A stretch of 64,000 bases of DNA from Myxococcales bacterium. Its GTDB lineage: Bacteria; Myxococcota_A; Bradymonadia; UBA7976; UBA1532. The position numbers and the translations under genes were made by a program. Positions 1 through 9,669 of this stretch are shown in pieces. The notes below the pieces were generated by a model, which made no database searches, was not told the DNA's origin, and saw only the letters and a list, made by a program, of their open reading frames with translations. The stretch lies in the NCBI GenBank assembly GCA_020633435.1, contig JACKDP010000001.1, positions 1,240,001 through 1,304,000 of the forward strand. Reading direction: 5' to 3'. The stretch's first letter is position 1, and every line of letters starts with the position of its first letter.

Positions 1-123
1 CACATGGCCGCGCAGGCGGTAGCCGATGGCCCGGCCCAGGCGCAGGGCCAGCTCGGGCGTCATGGGCGCCTGGTTGGCGACCCCCCGCACCCCGTCGGTG
101 CCGAAAAGCTGTCGATCCCTCAC
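1..123 (-). CDS. glmM: Phosphoglucosamine mutase GlmM, N-terminal 41 codons only (cut by window edge)
   Basis: Reading the minus strand from a GTG at 123 gives a peptide beginning MRDRQLFGTDGVRGVANQ, followed by PMTPELALRLGRA. This is the invariant N-terminus of GlmM, which converts glucosamine-6-phosphate to glucosamine-1-phosphate for peptidoglycan and LPS precursor synthesis in the cytosol. A GAGGGG purine run lies just upstream of the GTG. The gene runs off the left edge, so the catalytic serine and metal site cannot be seen. In many bacteria glmM directly follows cdaA-cdaR; here it has the same orientation as those genes but a plus-strand gene lies in between. The reading is short but the motif is very characteristic. 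Confidence 0.88.
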   Translation of the reverse strand, partial: MRDRQLFGTDGVRGVANQAPMTPELALRLGRAIGYRLRGHV

Positions 124-283
124 GCGCCCCTCGCCGTCGAAGATGGTGCGGCAGCATACGCCCAATGGCGCGGGAAATCTCGTGTGGCGGGGCCGCTGCG
201 GGCCGCCTGGGCGGCGGCGGCGGTTGCGCCTGCCGGCGCGGTCGGCCACTGTGTGAATTGAACAGCACACCCCGGGGGCTGCC

Positions 284-2581
284 ATGCGATCGATGACCCT
301 CCTGCTGGTCCTCCTGACGGCGGCCTCGGCCCACGCGGACGAAGAGTCCGACCGCCGCCGGGCCATCAGCGACGCCGAGCGCCTCGTGCAGGACATCGCC
401 AGCGCGCTCTCCGGGCTGGCCGGCTCCTCGGGCGACAGCGGCATCGGCCGGGCCGCCAGCAACGCCAACCGGCTGGAGAGCAGCCTGCGCGACCTGGATC
501 GGGTGAAGGGCAACGACTCCAAGGCGCGGGAGATGGTCTCGCGCTGGCCGCGCTACTGCGACCAGGTGGAGGCCGCCGGGCGGCCGCTGCGGACGCTGAA
601 GCAGGGCCAGCACGACCTCAAGTCCCTCGACGACGACTGCGCGCGCCAGCTCCGGGACCTGCAGCAGACCATCAAGGCCGAGCTCGGCAAGGGCGGCCCC
701 CAGAGCGAGCGGACCATCACCGAGCGCGCCCGGAGCATCGGGCGGCAGGTGAAGAGCGCCCTCGACAAGGCCGGCAACCAGCAGCGGGAGCTGGAGCGGG
801 CGCGCAGCGACGCCCGCCGCTTCGACGCGAGCGGGGGGCCGTGGAGCAACGTCCGCAGCAACATCCACGACGCCGCCGACCGCATGTACGACGGCTGGAA
901 GCGCGACTACGAGAACGGCAAGCGGGCCTGCGGTGACCTGGCGCGGGGCGAGGGCCACCCCGAGGTCGCCCGGGCGCTGGACACGCTGCGCCAGGCCGAG
1001 CGCCAGCGCGCCGACCTGAAGAAGCGGGCCCAGGAGGGGCTGCGGGCGGTCGTCAGCGCGAGCGGGGGCCTCGAAGGGGCGCGCGACGCCGGGCCCATCG
1101 GGCGCCTGCGCAGCGCGCTCGGCGACGTCCAGGAGCGGGTCAAGGCCCTGGACCGGGTGAAGGGCGGCGACCCGGAGGCCCGGGCCATCACCGAGGCCTG
1201 GCCGCGCGCCGCGGCCGGGTTCACCCAGCGCCTCAAGGCCCTGGAGACGCTGAAGGGCCACCAGCGCAGCCTGGATGGCGTCGCGGAAGGGTGCGGAACC
1301 ACAGAGAAATCCCTGCTGGCCCAGGCCACCGCGGCGGCGGACCGGCCCGAGGCGAAGACGCAAGCCGCCCTGGTGGCGGCCGCCCAGGCGGCCGGGGCCG
1401 AGGCGAAGAAGACGCTGGAGGGCGCCCGCAAGCGCGGCGACGAGGTGAAGCGGGCGCGCGGCGAGGCCGCCGGCGCGGGGGGCCCCGGGGACTGGCAGGC
1501 GGCCGGCAGCGCGCTCAAGGCCTCGGCCGACAAGATGGCCGACGAGTTCGGGCGGGCGGCCACCGCCGTCGAGACGCGGTGCGGCCCGCTGGCCCAGGGT
1601 GACCGGCACCCCGGCGTCGCCCGGGCCCTGCAGAGCATCACCGCCGTGCTCGAGCGCGTCGACAACCTCTTCAAGGCCCTGGGCACCGACGTGAACACCC
1701 TCGCCGGCCACCTCAAGGGGGCGGGCGGGGCCCGGGACGCGGCGCCGGTCGAGGCGGCGCGCGGCACCCTCAAGACCATCCGCGGGCGGCTGGCGGAGCT
1801 GGAGCGCGACGACGATCCGCGCGCCCAGACGCGCAGCAAGGCCTGGCTCGGCGGCCTGGGCAGCCTGGATGGCGCCTTGAAGGGGCTCGAGACGATCAAG
1901 ACGCGCCAGGGCGAGCTGGACGCGCCGACGAAGGCCTGCGAGGCCGAGAACGCCACGCTGGAGCGCGCCGCGGGCGACGTGAAGGTGCTGCCCGACCTCG
2001 TCGCCCTGGAGGCGAAGGCGACGGCGGCGGCCAAGACGGCCTCCGGGGGCCTGGCGGCCGGCGACACCCTCGACGCGGCGCTGCGCAAGGCCCAGGGCGA
2101 GGCCCGCGGGTTCGGCTACAGCGACGGCCCCTGGTCGGGCGTGCAGTCGGCGCTGCAGGGCTCGGCCGACGCGGCCTACGGCGCCTTCAAGGCCGCCCAC
2201 GGCCGCCACCAGAAGGCCTGCGGCGACCTCGCGCTGGGCCCGCGTCACCCCATCGTGTTGAAGACGCGCAAGGCGCTGGAGACCCGCAGCGCGACGGCCG
2301 AGGCGGCCATGAAGGCGGCCCGCGACCGCGCGACGAGCGCCTGCGCCCGCCTGCCCGACATCGTCAGCAAGCGCGACCAGCGGGCCCGGGCGCTGCAGAC
2401 CATCCTCGACGGCGTGCTGAAGCGGGGCAAGCTGGACACCCGCCCCGAGACCATCAAGGTGCTGCGCGACAGCGTCGATCAGCTCGGGGCCGAGCTGGTC
2501 ACTGCGGGCAAGGCGTGCGAGGCGGCGATGGCGGCGAACGCGGAGGCCGACACGGCCTGGGAGGCGCTGCAGGGCCGGTAG
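284..2581 (+). CDS. Secreted three-fold repeat protein of unknown function
   Basis: The 765-residue product starts with a signal peptide (MRSMTLLLVLLTAASAHA, cleavage about residue 18) and is otherwise Ala/Arg/Lys/Glu-rich and probably all-helical. I see three tandem copies of a unit of about 216 residues. Each copy has a DRVKG- or ERDDD-like helix, a short acidic stretch with a Cys (C119, C337, C552), a GPW or GDW motif, and a Cys-Gly-(D/P)-L-A-x-G-x-x-HP motif (C216, C433, C646). Two Cys per repeat suggests a periplasmic disulfide. I do not recognise the family. It is divergent from glmM (160 bp between starts) and its stop is 12 bp from the cdaR stop, so it interrupts a normally contiguous locus. 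Confidence 0.85.
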   Translation: MRSMTLLLVLLTAASAHADEESDRRRAISDAERLVQDIASALSGLAGSSGDSGIGRAASNANRLESSLRDLDRVKGNDSKAREMVSRWPRYCDQVEAAGRPLRTLKQGQHDLKSLDDDCARQLRDLQQTIKAELGKGGPQSERTITERARSIGRQVKSALDKAGNQQRELERARSDARRFDASGGPWSNVRSNIHDAADRMYDGWKRDYENGKRACGDLARGEGHPEVARALDTLRQAERQRADLKKRAQEGLRAVVSASGGLEGARDAGPIGRLRSALGDVQERVKALDRVKGGDPEARAITEAWPRAAAGFTQRLKALETLKGHQRSLDGVAEGCGTTEKSLLAQATAAADRPEAKTQAALVAAAQAAGAEAKKTLEGARKRGDEVKRARGEAAGAGGPGDWQAAGSALKASADKMADEFGRAATAVETRCGPLAQGDRHPGVARALQSITAVLERVDNLFKALGTDVNTLAGHLKGAGGARDAAPVEAARGTLKTIRGRLAELERDDDPRAQTRSKAWLGGLGSLDGALKGLETIKTRQGELDAPTKACEAENATLERAAGDVKVLPDLVALEAKATAAAKTASGGLAAGDTLDAALRKAQGEARGFGYSDGPWSGVQSALQGSADAAYGAFKAAHGRHQKACGDLALGPRHPIVLKTRKALETRSATAEAAMKAARDRATSACARLPDIVSKRDQRARALQTILDGVLKRGKLDTRPETIKVLRDSVDQLGAELVTAGKACEAAMAANAEADTAWEALQGR

Positions 2582-2593
2582 CCGGCCGGGCGG

Positions 2594-3565
2594 TCAGGGC
2601 GGGCCAGCGTCGGGGACGCCCGCGTCGGGCACCACCTCGGGCTCGGGCGGCGGATCGCGCTGCACCAGGGTGACCTTGCCCGGGCGCACCTCCACCAGGG
2701 CCAGGCCCGGCGGGGCGGCCGCGTCCACCACGCGGCTCTTGAGGATGCGGCGGTTGGGGTTGGCCCCGGCGACGTTCACGAACACCTCGATGCGATCGGG
2801 ATCGAGGGCCCGCAGCAGGCGCACCGGGCCCGACAGCGTCACGTCCGCGGTGGGCGGGCTCACCTCATAGCCGGGCGAGCCCTGGGGCTCCCCGCGCACC
2901 GCGATGGCCAGGCCGTCCACGATGCGGGTGTCGGTGCGCTCCTCGATGACGAGCTTCACCCGGTACGTCTGGTTGCCGTGCAGGAAGGCCGCGTACTCCG
3001 GGGGCTTGGTCAGCTCGACGTCGAGCGTCACGCTCTGGTTGCGGCCGGCCAGGTCGATGCGATCGGTGAGCACCTCGCCCAGCCGCGAGACCGCCGAGGC
3101 CGCCCCCTCCACCTTCACGGTGGGCGGGATGACCTCCATGCCCACCAGGCGGAAGCCATCGGCCGGCTCGCCGTGCAGGTCCGGGCGGACCGGCTTCACG
3201 TCGGCCATCTTCTCCTCGAAGCGCAGCAGCATCGCCGGCGGCCGCACCTCCCGCACCCGCAGGCCCGGCGGCACCTTGAAGAGGTCGCGCTCGAAGGCGT
3301 ACGTGTTGCCCTCGAGGCCCGTCAGGCGGACGTCCAGGGGCGGGATGTCGAGGGACTCCAGGTCGCCGTAGCGGCCCTCCACCGTCACCAGGACCTTGTC
3401 GGCCACGGGGCTCACGAGGACGCGGTTGGAGGGGTGGACGACCCGCACGGGCACGCTGACGGTCACCAGCGCGATCTGCTCCTCGTGCTTGATGATCACG
3501 AGGCTCACCGCGAGGATCAGGGCCACCACCTTGATGGGCAGGTGCTCGAGGAACAAGGCCCGCAT
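2594..3565 (-). CDS. cdaR: YbbR-domain protein CdaR, regulator of diadenylate cyclase
   Basis: The 323-residue product has one N-terminal membrane anchor (about residues 9-26, VVALILAVSLVII) followed by a long extracytoplasmic beta-rich region with successive YbbR-like repeats. The C-terminus is Pro/Glu/Asp-rich. In characterised systems CdaR binds the membrane-bound cyclase CdaA and modulates c-di-AMP synthesis. Its ATG overlaps the cdaA stop as TGATG, so the two are probably translationally coupled. The call rests on the anchor, the repeat pattern and the cdaA neighbourhood; the primary sequence of this family is weakly conserved. Confidence 0.85.
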   Translation of the reverse strand: MRALFLEHLPIKVVALILAVSLVIIKHEEQIALVTVSVPVRVVHPSNRVLVSPVADKVLVTVEGRYGDLESLDIPPLDVRLTGLEGNTYAFERDLFKVPPGLRVREVRPPAMLLRFEEKMADVKPVRPDLHGEPADGFRLVGMEVIPPTVKVEGAASAVSRLGEVLTDRIDLAGRNQSVTLDVELTKPPEYAAFLHGNQTYRVKLVIEERTDTRIVDGLAIAVRGEPQGSPGYEVSPPTADVTLSGPVRLLRALDPDRIEVFVNVAGANPNRRILKSRVVDAAAPPGLALVEVRPGKVTLVQRDPPPEPEVVPDAGVPDAGPP

Positions 3566-4410
3566 CAGCGCTCCACCGGCCGCTGCTCGTCGCGGTCACC
3601 GCGGTGCAGGCCGCGCGCCCGGCGGCGGTCGCGCAGGCGCGGAGACCGCTTGATGAGCAGATCGGTGAGGCGATCGCGCAGCTGATCCACGTCGAGATCC
3701 TGCTCCAGCTTGCCGCCCTCGGCCAGGGACACTGCCCCGCGCTCCTCGCTCACCACCAGCACGACGGCGTCCGTCTCCTCCGACAGGCCGAGGGCCGCGC
3801 GGTGGCGGGTGCCCAGGTTGCGGGCGATGTTCGGGTTGATGCTCATGGGCAGGAAGACGCCCGCCGCCTCCACCCGGCCCTGCCGGATGACCACGGCGCC
3901 GTCGTGCAGCGGGTTCTGCCGCTCTGGCACGAAGAGCGCGTAGAGCAGCTCCTTCGTCACCTTGGCGTCCAGCGTCGTCGCGTCCTCCATGTAGGGCGAC
4001 AGGTCGGCCTCGCGCTCCACGACGACGAGGGCCCCGATGGCCTGGCGGGCCAGCGAGTCGGACGCCTTCACCAGCTCCTCGATGACCTGGGCCCCCTGCC
4101 CCGTCCGGAACGCCGTCAGGAACTGCGTGCGCCCGAACGCCGCGAGCGCCCGGCGGATGTCGGACTGGAAGAGCACCACCACGATGAGGAAGAGGCTGTT
4201 GATGAACTGCTGGAGCAGCCAGTTGAAGGTCGGGAGGTTGACGTAATCTTCCTGGCTGAAGAAGTAGAGCAGGACGATGGCCACCAGCCCGATGAGCATG
4301 GGCACCGCGCGGGTGCCCTTGATGATCAGGAGGACGCGGTAGATCAGGTAGTAGACGATGGCGACGTCGAGGATGGTCGACGTGACGTCGAGGAGGGCGC
4401 TGCCGCTCAT
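3565..4410 (-). CDS. cdaA: Membrane diadenylate cyclase CdaA (c-di-AMP synthase)
   Basis: The 281-residue protein makes cyclic di-AMP from two ATP at the inner membrane. Three N-terminal membrane helices (about residues 12-30, 36-51 and 66-81) precede a DAC/DisA_N domain. Both signature motifs are visible: LHDGAVVI (DGA at 170-172) and GTRHRAALGLSE (RHR at 202-204). The reading frame stays open for 83 codons upstream, but the ATG at 4410 is chosen because it overlaps the folP stop as ATGA and the sequence before it is low-complexity. A basic tail of about 25 residues follows the DAC domain. Genes on both sides (folP upstream, cdaR downstream) overlap it, so this is a single operon. Confidence 0.94.
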   Translation of the reverse strand: MSGSALLDVTSTILDVAIVYYLIYRVLLIIKGTRAVPMLIGLVAIVLLYFFSQEDYVNLPTFNWLLQQFINSLFLIVVVLFQSDIRRALAAFGRTQFLTAFRTGQGAQVIEELVKASDSLARQAIGALVVVEREADLSPYMEDATTLDAKVTKELLYALFVPERQNPLHDGAVVIRQGRVEAAGVFLPMSINPNIARNLGTRHRAALGLSEETDAVVLVVSEERGAVSLAEGGKLEQDLDVDQLRDRLTDLLIKRSPRLRDRRRARGLHRGDRDEQRPVER

Positions 4411-5258
4411 GGCCCCACCCCCGCGGCCCGGGCGGCCTGGGCCACCGCCACCGCGTCCGCCGCCGCCGCGACGTCGTGCACGCGCAGCAGGTGGGCGCCC
4501 TGGAGCACGGCCACCGTGTGCGCCGCCACCGTCGCCGCCTCGCGCTCGCCCACCGGCCGGCCGGTGAGCGCCCCGAGGAACGACTTGCGCGACAGCCCCA
4601 CCAGCACGGGGTAGCCCAGGGCGGCCAGGCGCGGCAGGCCGGCGAGCAGCGCCACGCACTGCGCCGGCGTCTTGCCGAAGCCGATGCCGGGATCGAGGCA
4701 GAGCGCCTCGGGCGCCACCCCCGCCGCCTGCGCCCGGCCCGCGGCCGCCGCCAGGCTGGCCACGACGTCGCCCACGATGTCCGGGCTGGAGAGATCGCCC
4801 TGCTGCATCGTGAGCGGGGTGCCGCGCATGTGCATCAGCACCAGGCCGGCGCCCGTCCGGGCGGCCAGGCCGGCCATCCCCTCATCGGCCAGGGCGCTGA
4901 CATCATTGATGATCTCGGCGCCTGCCGCGAGCGCGGCCGCCGCGACGGCGGCCTTCTGGGTGTCGATGGAGAGGGGGGCGTCGACCCGGGCCCGCAGCCC
5001 CTCCAGGACGGGGATGACGCGGGCCAGCTCCTCGTCGGCGCTGGTCGGCTGGCTGCCTGGGCGGGTGGACTCGCCGCCCACGTCGATGACGTCGGCGCCG
5101 GCGGCGAGGAGGGCGAGGGCGTGGTCGATGGCGCGGGCCGGGGTGAGGAAGCGGCCCCCATCCGAGAACGAGTCGGGGGTGACGTTGACCACCCCCATCA
5201 GCCGCACGCGCGGCGTGTCCTCCCACTGCAGCCGCCGTCGGCCGACCTGCCAGCGCAA
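4407..5258 (-). CDS. folP: Dihydropteroate synthase FolP
   Basis: The 283-residue TIM-barrel enzyme joins p-aminobenzoate to hydroxymethyl-dihydropterin diphosphate in folate synthesis. Signature 1, MGVVNVTPDSFSDGG, lies at residues 21-35; signature 2, DVGGESTRPG, at about 59-68; INDVSAL and the LSRKSFLG lysine motif follow further on. The start is TTG at 5258, preceded by a weak GAGGGG. No better start lies before the first strand, and this gives the usual short N-terminal extension. It sits 62 bp after ftsH and its TGA overlaps the cdaA ATG. The order ftsH-folP-cdaA-cdaR is a familiar linkage in Gram-negative bacteria. Confidence 0.94.
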   Translation of the reverse strand: MRWQVGRRRLQWEDTPRVRLMGVVNVTPDSFSDGGRFLTPARAIDHALALLAAGADVIDVGGESTRPGSQPTSADEELARVIPVLEGLRARVDAPLSIDTQKAAVAAAALAAGAEIINDVSALADEGMAGLAARTGAGLVLMHMRGTPLTMQQGDLSSPDIVGDVVASLAAAAGRAQAAGVAPEALCLDPGIGFGKTPAQCVALLAGLPRLAALGYPVLVGLSRKSFLGALTGRPVGEREAATVAAHTVAVLQGAHLLRVHDVAAAADAVAVAQAARAAGVGP

Positions 5259-5320
5259 CGCGTCGATCCCCTCAACCCCGGCCGGTTCGAGAGGCGCCCC
5301 CGCACCTCCCGTCGCGCCCC

Positions 5321-7255
<1,935 letters not shown>

Positions 7256-7378
7256 CGTGAGTCCTTTGCGGGGCGAGGATCCGAAAATCCGTCGCCTTCA
7301 GGCGAAGTTCAACATTCTTGCTTAGCACGCGGCCCGCGAGGGTCGCAACCGGACGCTTCGCCCCGCGGCCCGCGTCGG

Positions 7379-8710
7379 TCAGGCATCTGACGCCGTGGGC
7401 GACCCGGACGATTCGCCCGGAGACACAACGTCGACGCGCCAGGCCGGGCCGGCGGTGTGCCGGACCCGCTCGGTGGCCCGGAGGCCGTGCACCCAGATGA
7501 CGCCGGCCGCGTCCGCCAGCACCGGCCCACGCCGCGCCGCGATGGGGACGCCGGCGTCGCTGAAGGCGCGGGCGAGCGGCCGGTGGCCGGGCGCGCCCAG
7601 CAGGCGGACGCGCTCCCCGGCCTCGGCCGCGCGGAGCGTCCACGGGAACGGGGCTGCCGCCGCGGCGATGCGCACCGCCGCGCTGCCGTCGTCGACCGCG
7701 ACGCGCACTTGCAGGGAACCCCAGTGGTAGACGCCCGGCCCTGGCACCGACTGCGGGGGTGGCGTGGGCCCGGGCGGCGGCGCCATCGGGGCCAGCCGCA
7801 GCGTCTCCCCGGCCCGCCACACCCGCACGCCGCCAGGCAGGTCCGTCGGCCCCGGTCCCGCAGCCTCGACGAGCGCGATGGCCCCCCGGGAGCGCCGGGG
7901 TTCCGCCCCCAGCCGTCGCAGCACCCGCGCCAGCACGCGCCGCCGGACCACCGCGGGCGTCGCGTCCAGGCCCGCCACCACGAGGGCCTCCCCGTCGGCC
8001 GACACCCCACGGGCCTCGGCGTCATCGGCCAGCACGTCGACGAGGGCGTCCGCCTGCCGGGCGTGGTCCGCGCTGGCCGCCGCCGCCGCCCGCCAGCCGG
8101 ACCCGAACACCTGGTCGAAGGCCGGCAGCAGGACGTGCCGGACGCGGTTGCGCAGATAGCGATCGTCGGCGTTGGTCGGATCGAGGACCGGCTGGAGCCC
8201 GGCCCGCTCGCCCCAGGCGCGGACGTCGGCCCGCGCCACCGCCAGCCAGGGCCGCCGGAAGCACCCGCGCGCGGCCGCCATGCCGGCGAGGCCCCGCACC
8301 CCGGCCCCCTCGGCCAGGCGCATCAGCACCGTCTCCACCTGATCTTCGCGCGTGTGCGCGAGGGCCACGCAGGGGTAGCCCTCGGATCGGGCGCAGGCCT
8401 CGAGGGCCGTAAGGCGCGCCCGGCGCGCCTGATCCTCGGGGCCCTGGCCGGCGCCGAGCTGGACGGGCAGGACGAAGACCGGCACACCGAGCGCCCGCCC
8501 CGCCGCTTCGACGGCCCGGCAGGCCGCCGCCCCGTGGGGGCCGAGGCCGTGGTCGACGACGGCCGCTCCGAGCGTCCAGCCGCCCAGGCTGGCCGCCGCG
8601 TGGAGCAGCGCCAGCGAGTCGGCGCCGCCGCTGCAGGCCACCAGCAGGCGCCCAGGGGGCAGCAGGCCGCTCGCCTGGGCGTCCCGCAGGGCGGCGAGCG
8701 GGGCCGTCAA
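7379..8710 (-). CDS. tilS: tRNA(Ile)-lysidine synthetase TilS
   Basis: The enzyme ligates lysine to C34 of the CAU-anticodon isoleucine tRNA, changing its decoding from AUG to AUA. The PP-loop ATP motif SGGADS is at residues 27-32, followed by AHTREDQVETVLMRL and a DPTNAD.YLRNRVRH segment, all typical. The C-terminal substrate-binding region (about 330-443) is present. The frame stays open far upstream, but the domain begins at a TTG at 8710 that overlaps the previous stop as TTGA, giving 443 residues. This makes tilS the second gene of a coupled pair with the pseudo-protease. Linkage to ftsH is common in bacteria. Confidence 0.93.
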   Translation of the reverse strand: MTAPLAALRDAQASGLLPPGRLLVACSGGADSLALLHAAASLGGWTLGAAVVDHGLGPHGAAACRAVEAAGRALGVPVFVLPVQLGAGQGPEDQARRARLTALEACARSEGYPCVALAHTREDQVETVLMRLAEGAGVRGLAGMAAARGCFRRPWLAVARADVRAWGERAGLQPVLDPTNADDRYLRNRVRHVLLPAFDQVFGSGWRAAAAASADHARQADALVDVLADDAEARGVSADGEALVVAGLDATPAVVRRRVLARVLRRLGAEPRRSRGAIALVEAAGPGPTDLPGGVRVWRAGETLRLAPMAPPPGPTPPPQSVPGPGVYHWGSLQVRVAVDDGSAAVRIAAAAAPFPWTLRAAEAGERVRLLGAPGHRPLARAFSDAGVPIAARRGPVLADAAGVIWVHGLRATERVRHTAGPAWRVDVVSPGESSGSPTASDA

Positions 8711-9381
8711 GGCAGCCAGTCCCCCTCCCGGGCGCGCAGATCGGCGATGGACTCCTCGGGGAGCGCCAGCGGCACGCCGCCCGCGCCCAGCAGGCCGATG
8801 ATCGACACCAGGTTGCCGACGGCGTCGAAGATGGGGGTGCCCGGCGGCAGCGGGGGCCCGGCCAGGCGCCAGTACCACCGCAGATCGCCGGCCCCGCGCG
8901 CCTGGACGAGCAGCTCGATGGGCCAGGAGGGGCCAGCGGCGTAGACCCGGCGGCCGGGCCAGAGCGCCCCCTTCTCGGCGGCCGGCGCCTGCCCCGGGGC
9001 CGGCAGCTCGACGTCGAGGACGGCGAGGCCGACGCGGGCGTCGATGAGGCCGACGGCCGCCGGACGCCACTGGGCGTCCGCACCCTGGATCTCGATCACG
9101 TCGGCGTCGTCGCGGGGCCAGCCCTCCACGATGGCCGAGGCCGTGACCACGCGGTTGGCCGCCACGAGCCAGCCCCGGCCCGTCACGAGGGTGCCGCCCG
9201 GCACGGTGAAGCCCTTGGGGACGCTGCGCTGGCGGCGCAGCTCCACCTGACGCGGCCGGATGGTCGTGTTCAGCGCGGTGCGCCCCGTCGGGGTGAGCAG
9301 GCCCACCAGGCGGTCGTCGGCGTGGGCGCCGCCGGCCCCCAACAGCGCCAGACCGAGCGTGATGACGAGTCGGTGCAACAT
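8707..9381 (-). CDS. Secreted trypsin/HtrA-fold protein lacking the catalytic triad (pseudo-protease)
   Basis: The 224-residue product has a signal peptide (MLHRLVITLGLALLGAGGAHA) and a trypsin-like layout. In GRGWLVAANRVVTASAIV the position of the usual His is Ala83. In ARVGLAVLDVE the usual Asp of DLAVL is Gly118. In PPLPPGTPIFDAVGNLVSI the GNSGGP serine loop has become PPGTPIF. All three catalytic positions therefore appear replaced, which suggests a binding rather than proteolytic role. A GTG at 9393 is an alternative start, but the ATG at 9381 has GGAG six bases upstream and gives a clean signal peptide. Its stop overlaps the tilS start. The fold assignment is from pattern similarity only. 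Confidence 0.7.
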   Translation of the reverse strand: MLHRLVITLGLALLGAGGAHADDRLVGLLTPTGRTALNTTIRPRQVELRRQRSVPKGFTVPGGTLVTGRGWLVAANRVVTASAIVEGWPRDDADVIEIQGADAQWRPAAVGLIDARVGLAVLDVELPAPGQAPAAEKGALWPGRRVYAAGPSWPIELLVQARGAGDLRWYWRLAGPPLPPGTPIFDAVGNLVSIIGLLGAGGVPLALPEESIADLRAREGDWLP

Positions 9382-9388
9382 GTTGCAC
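9373..9388. promoter_or_regulatory. 16-bp perfect palindrome over the pseudo-protease start codon
   Basis: GTGCAACATGTTGCAC is a perfect inverted repeat with no spacer. Its central CATG contains the chosen ATG (9381-9379 on the minus strand). It could be a dimeric repressor operator or an mRNA hairpin that hides the start codon. It lies in the 288-bp divergent region shared with the AgmX-like gene. The symmetry is direct observation; the function is inference. Confidence 0.4.
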
Positions 9389-9669
9389 TCCACCGATCCG
9401 GGCTGCGGCCCCTATTGTCGCGAAGTTTTCGCCCCTCGCGGGAACCCGGGCGCCGGGCCGCTGTCGAAGGGCGCGAACACTCGCGCGGTTTCCGAAATCG
9501 CACGGTCGATGCAGACGGGTCAAGGCGAGGAAGACGAGTCGATTCAGGCGCTTGGGGTTGACCAGCGGCTGGACCACGCGTATCCTCCCTGGCACTTCAG
9601 GGCCCCGTCTACCGTCTGCCGATCGGAAATGGGGACGCGCCTCGCGAGGATCGAGCGGAGGACCGACTC

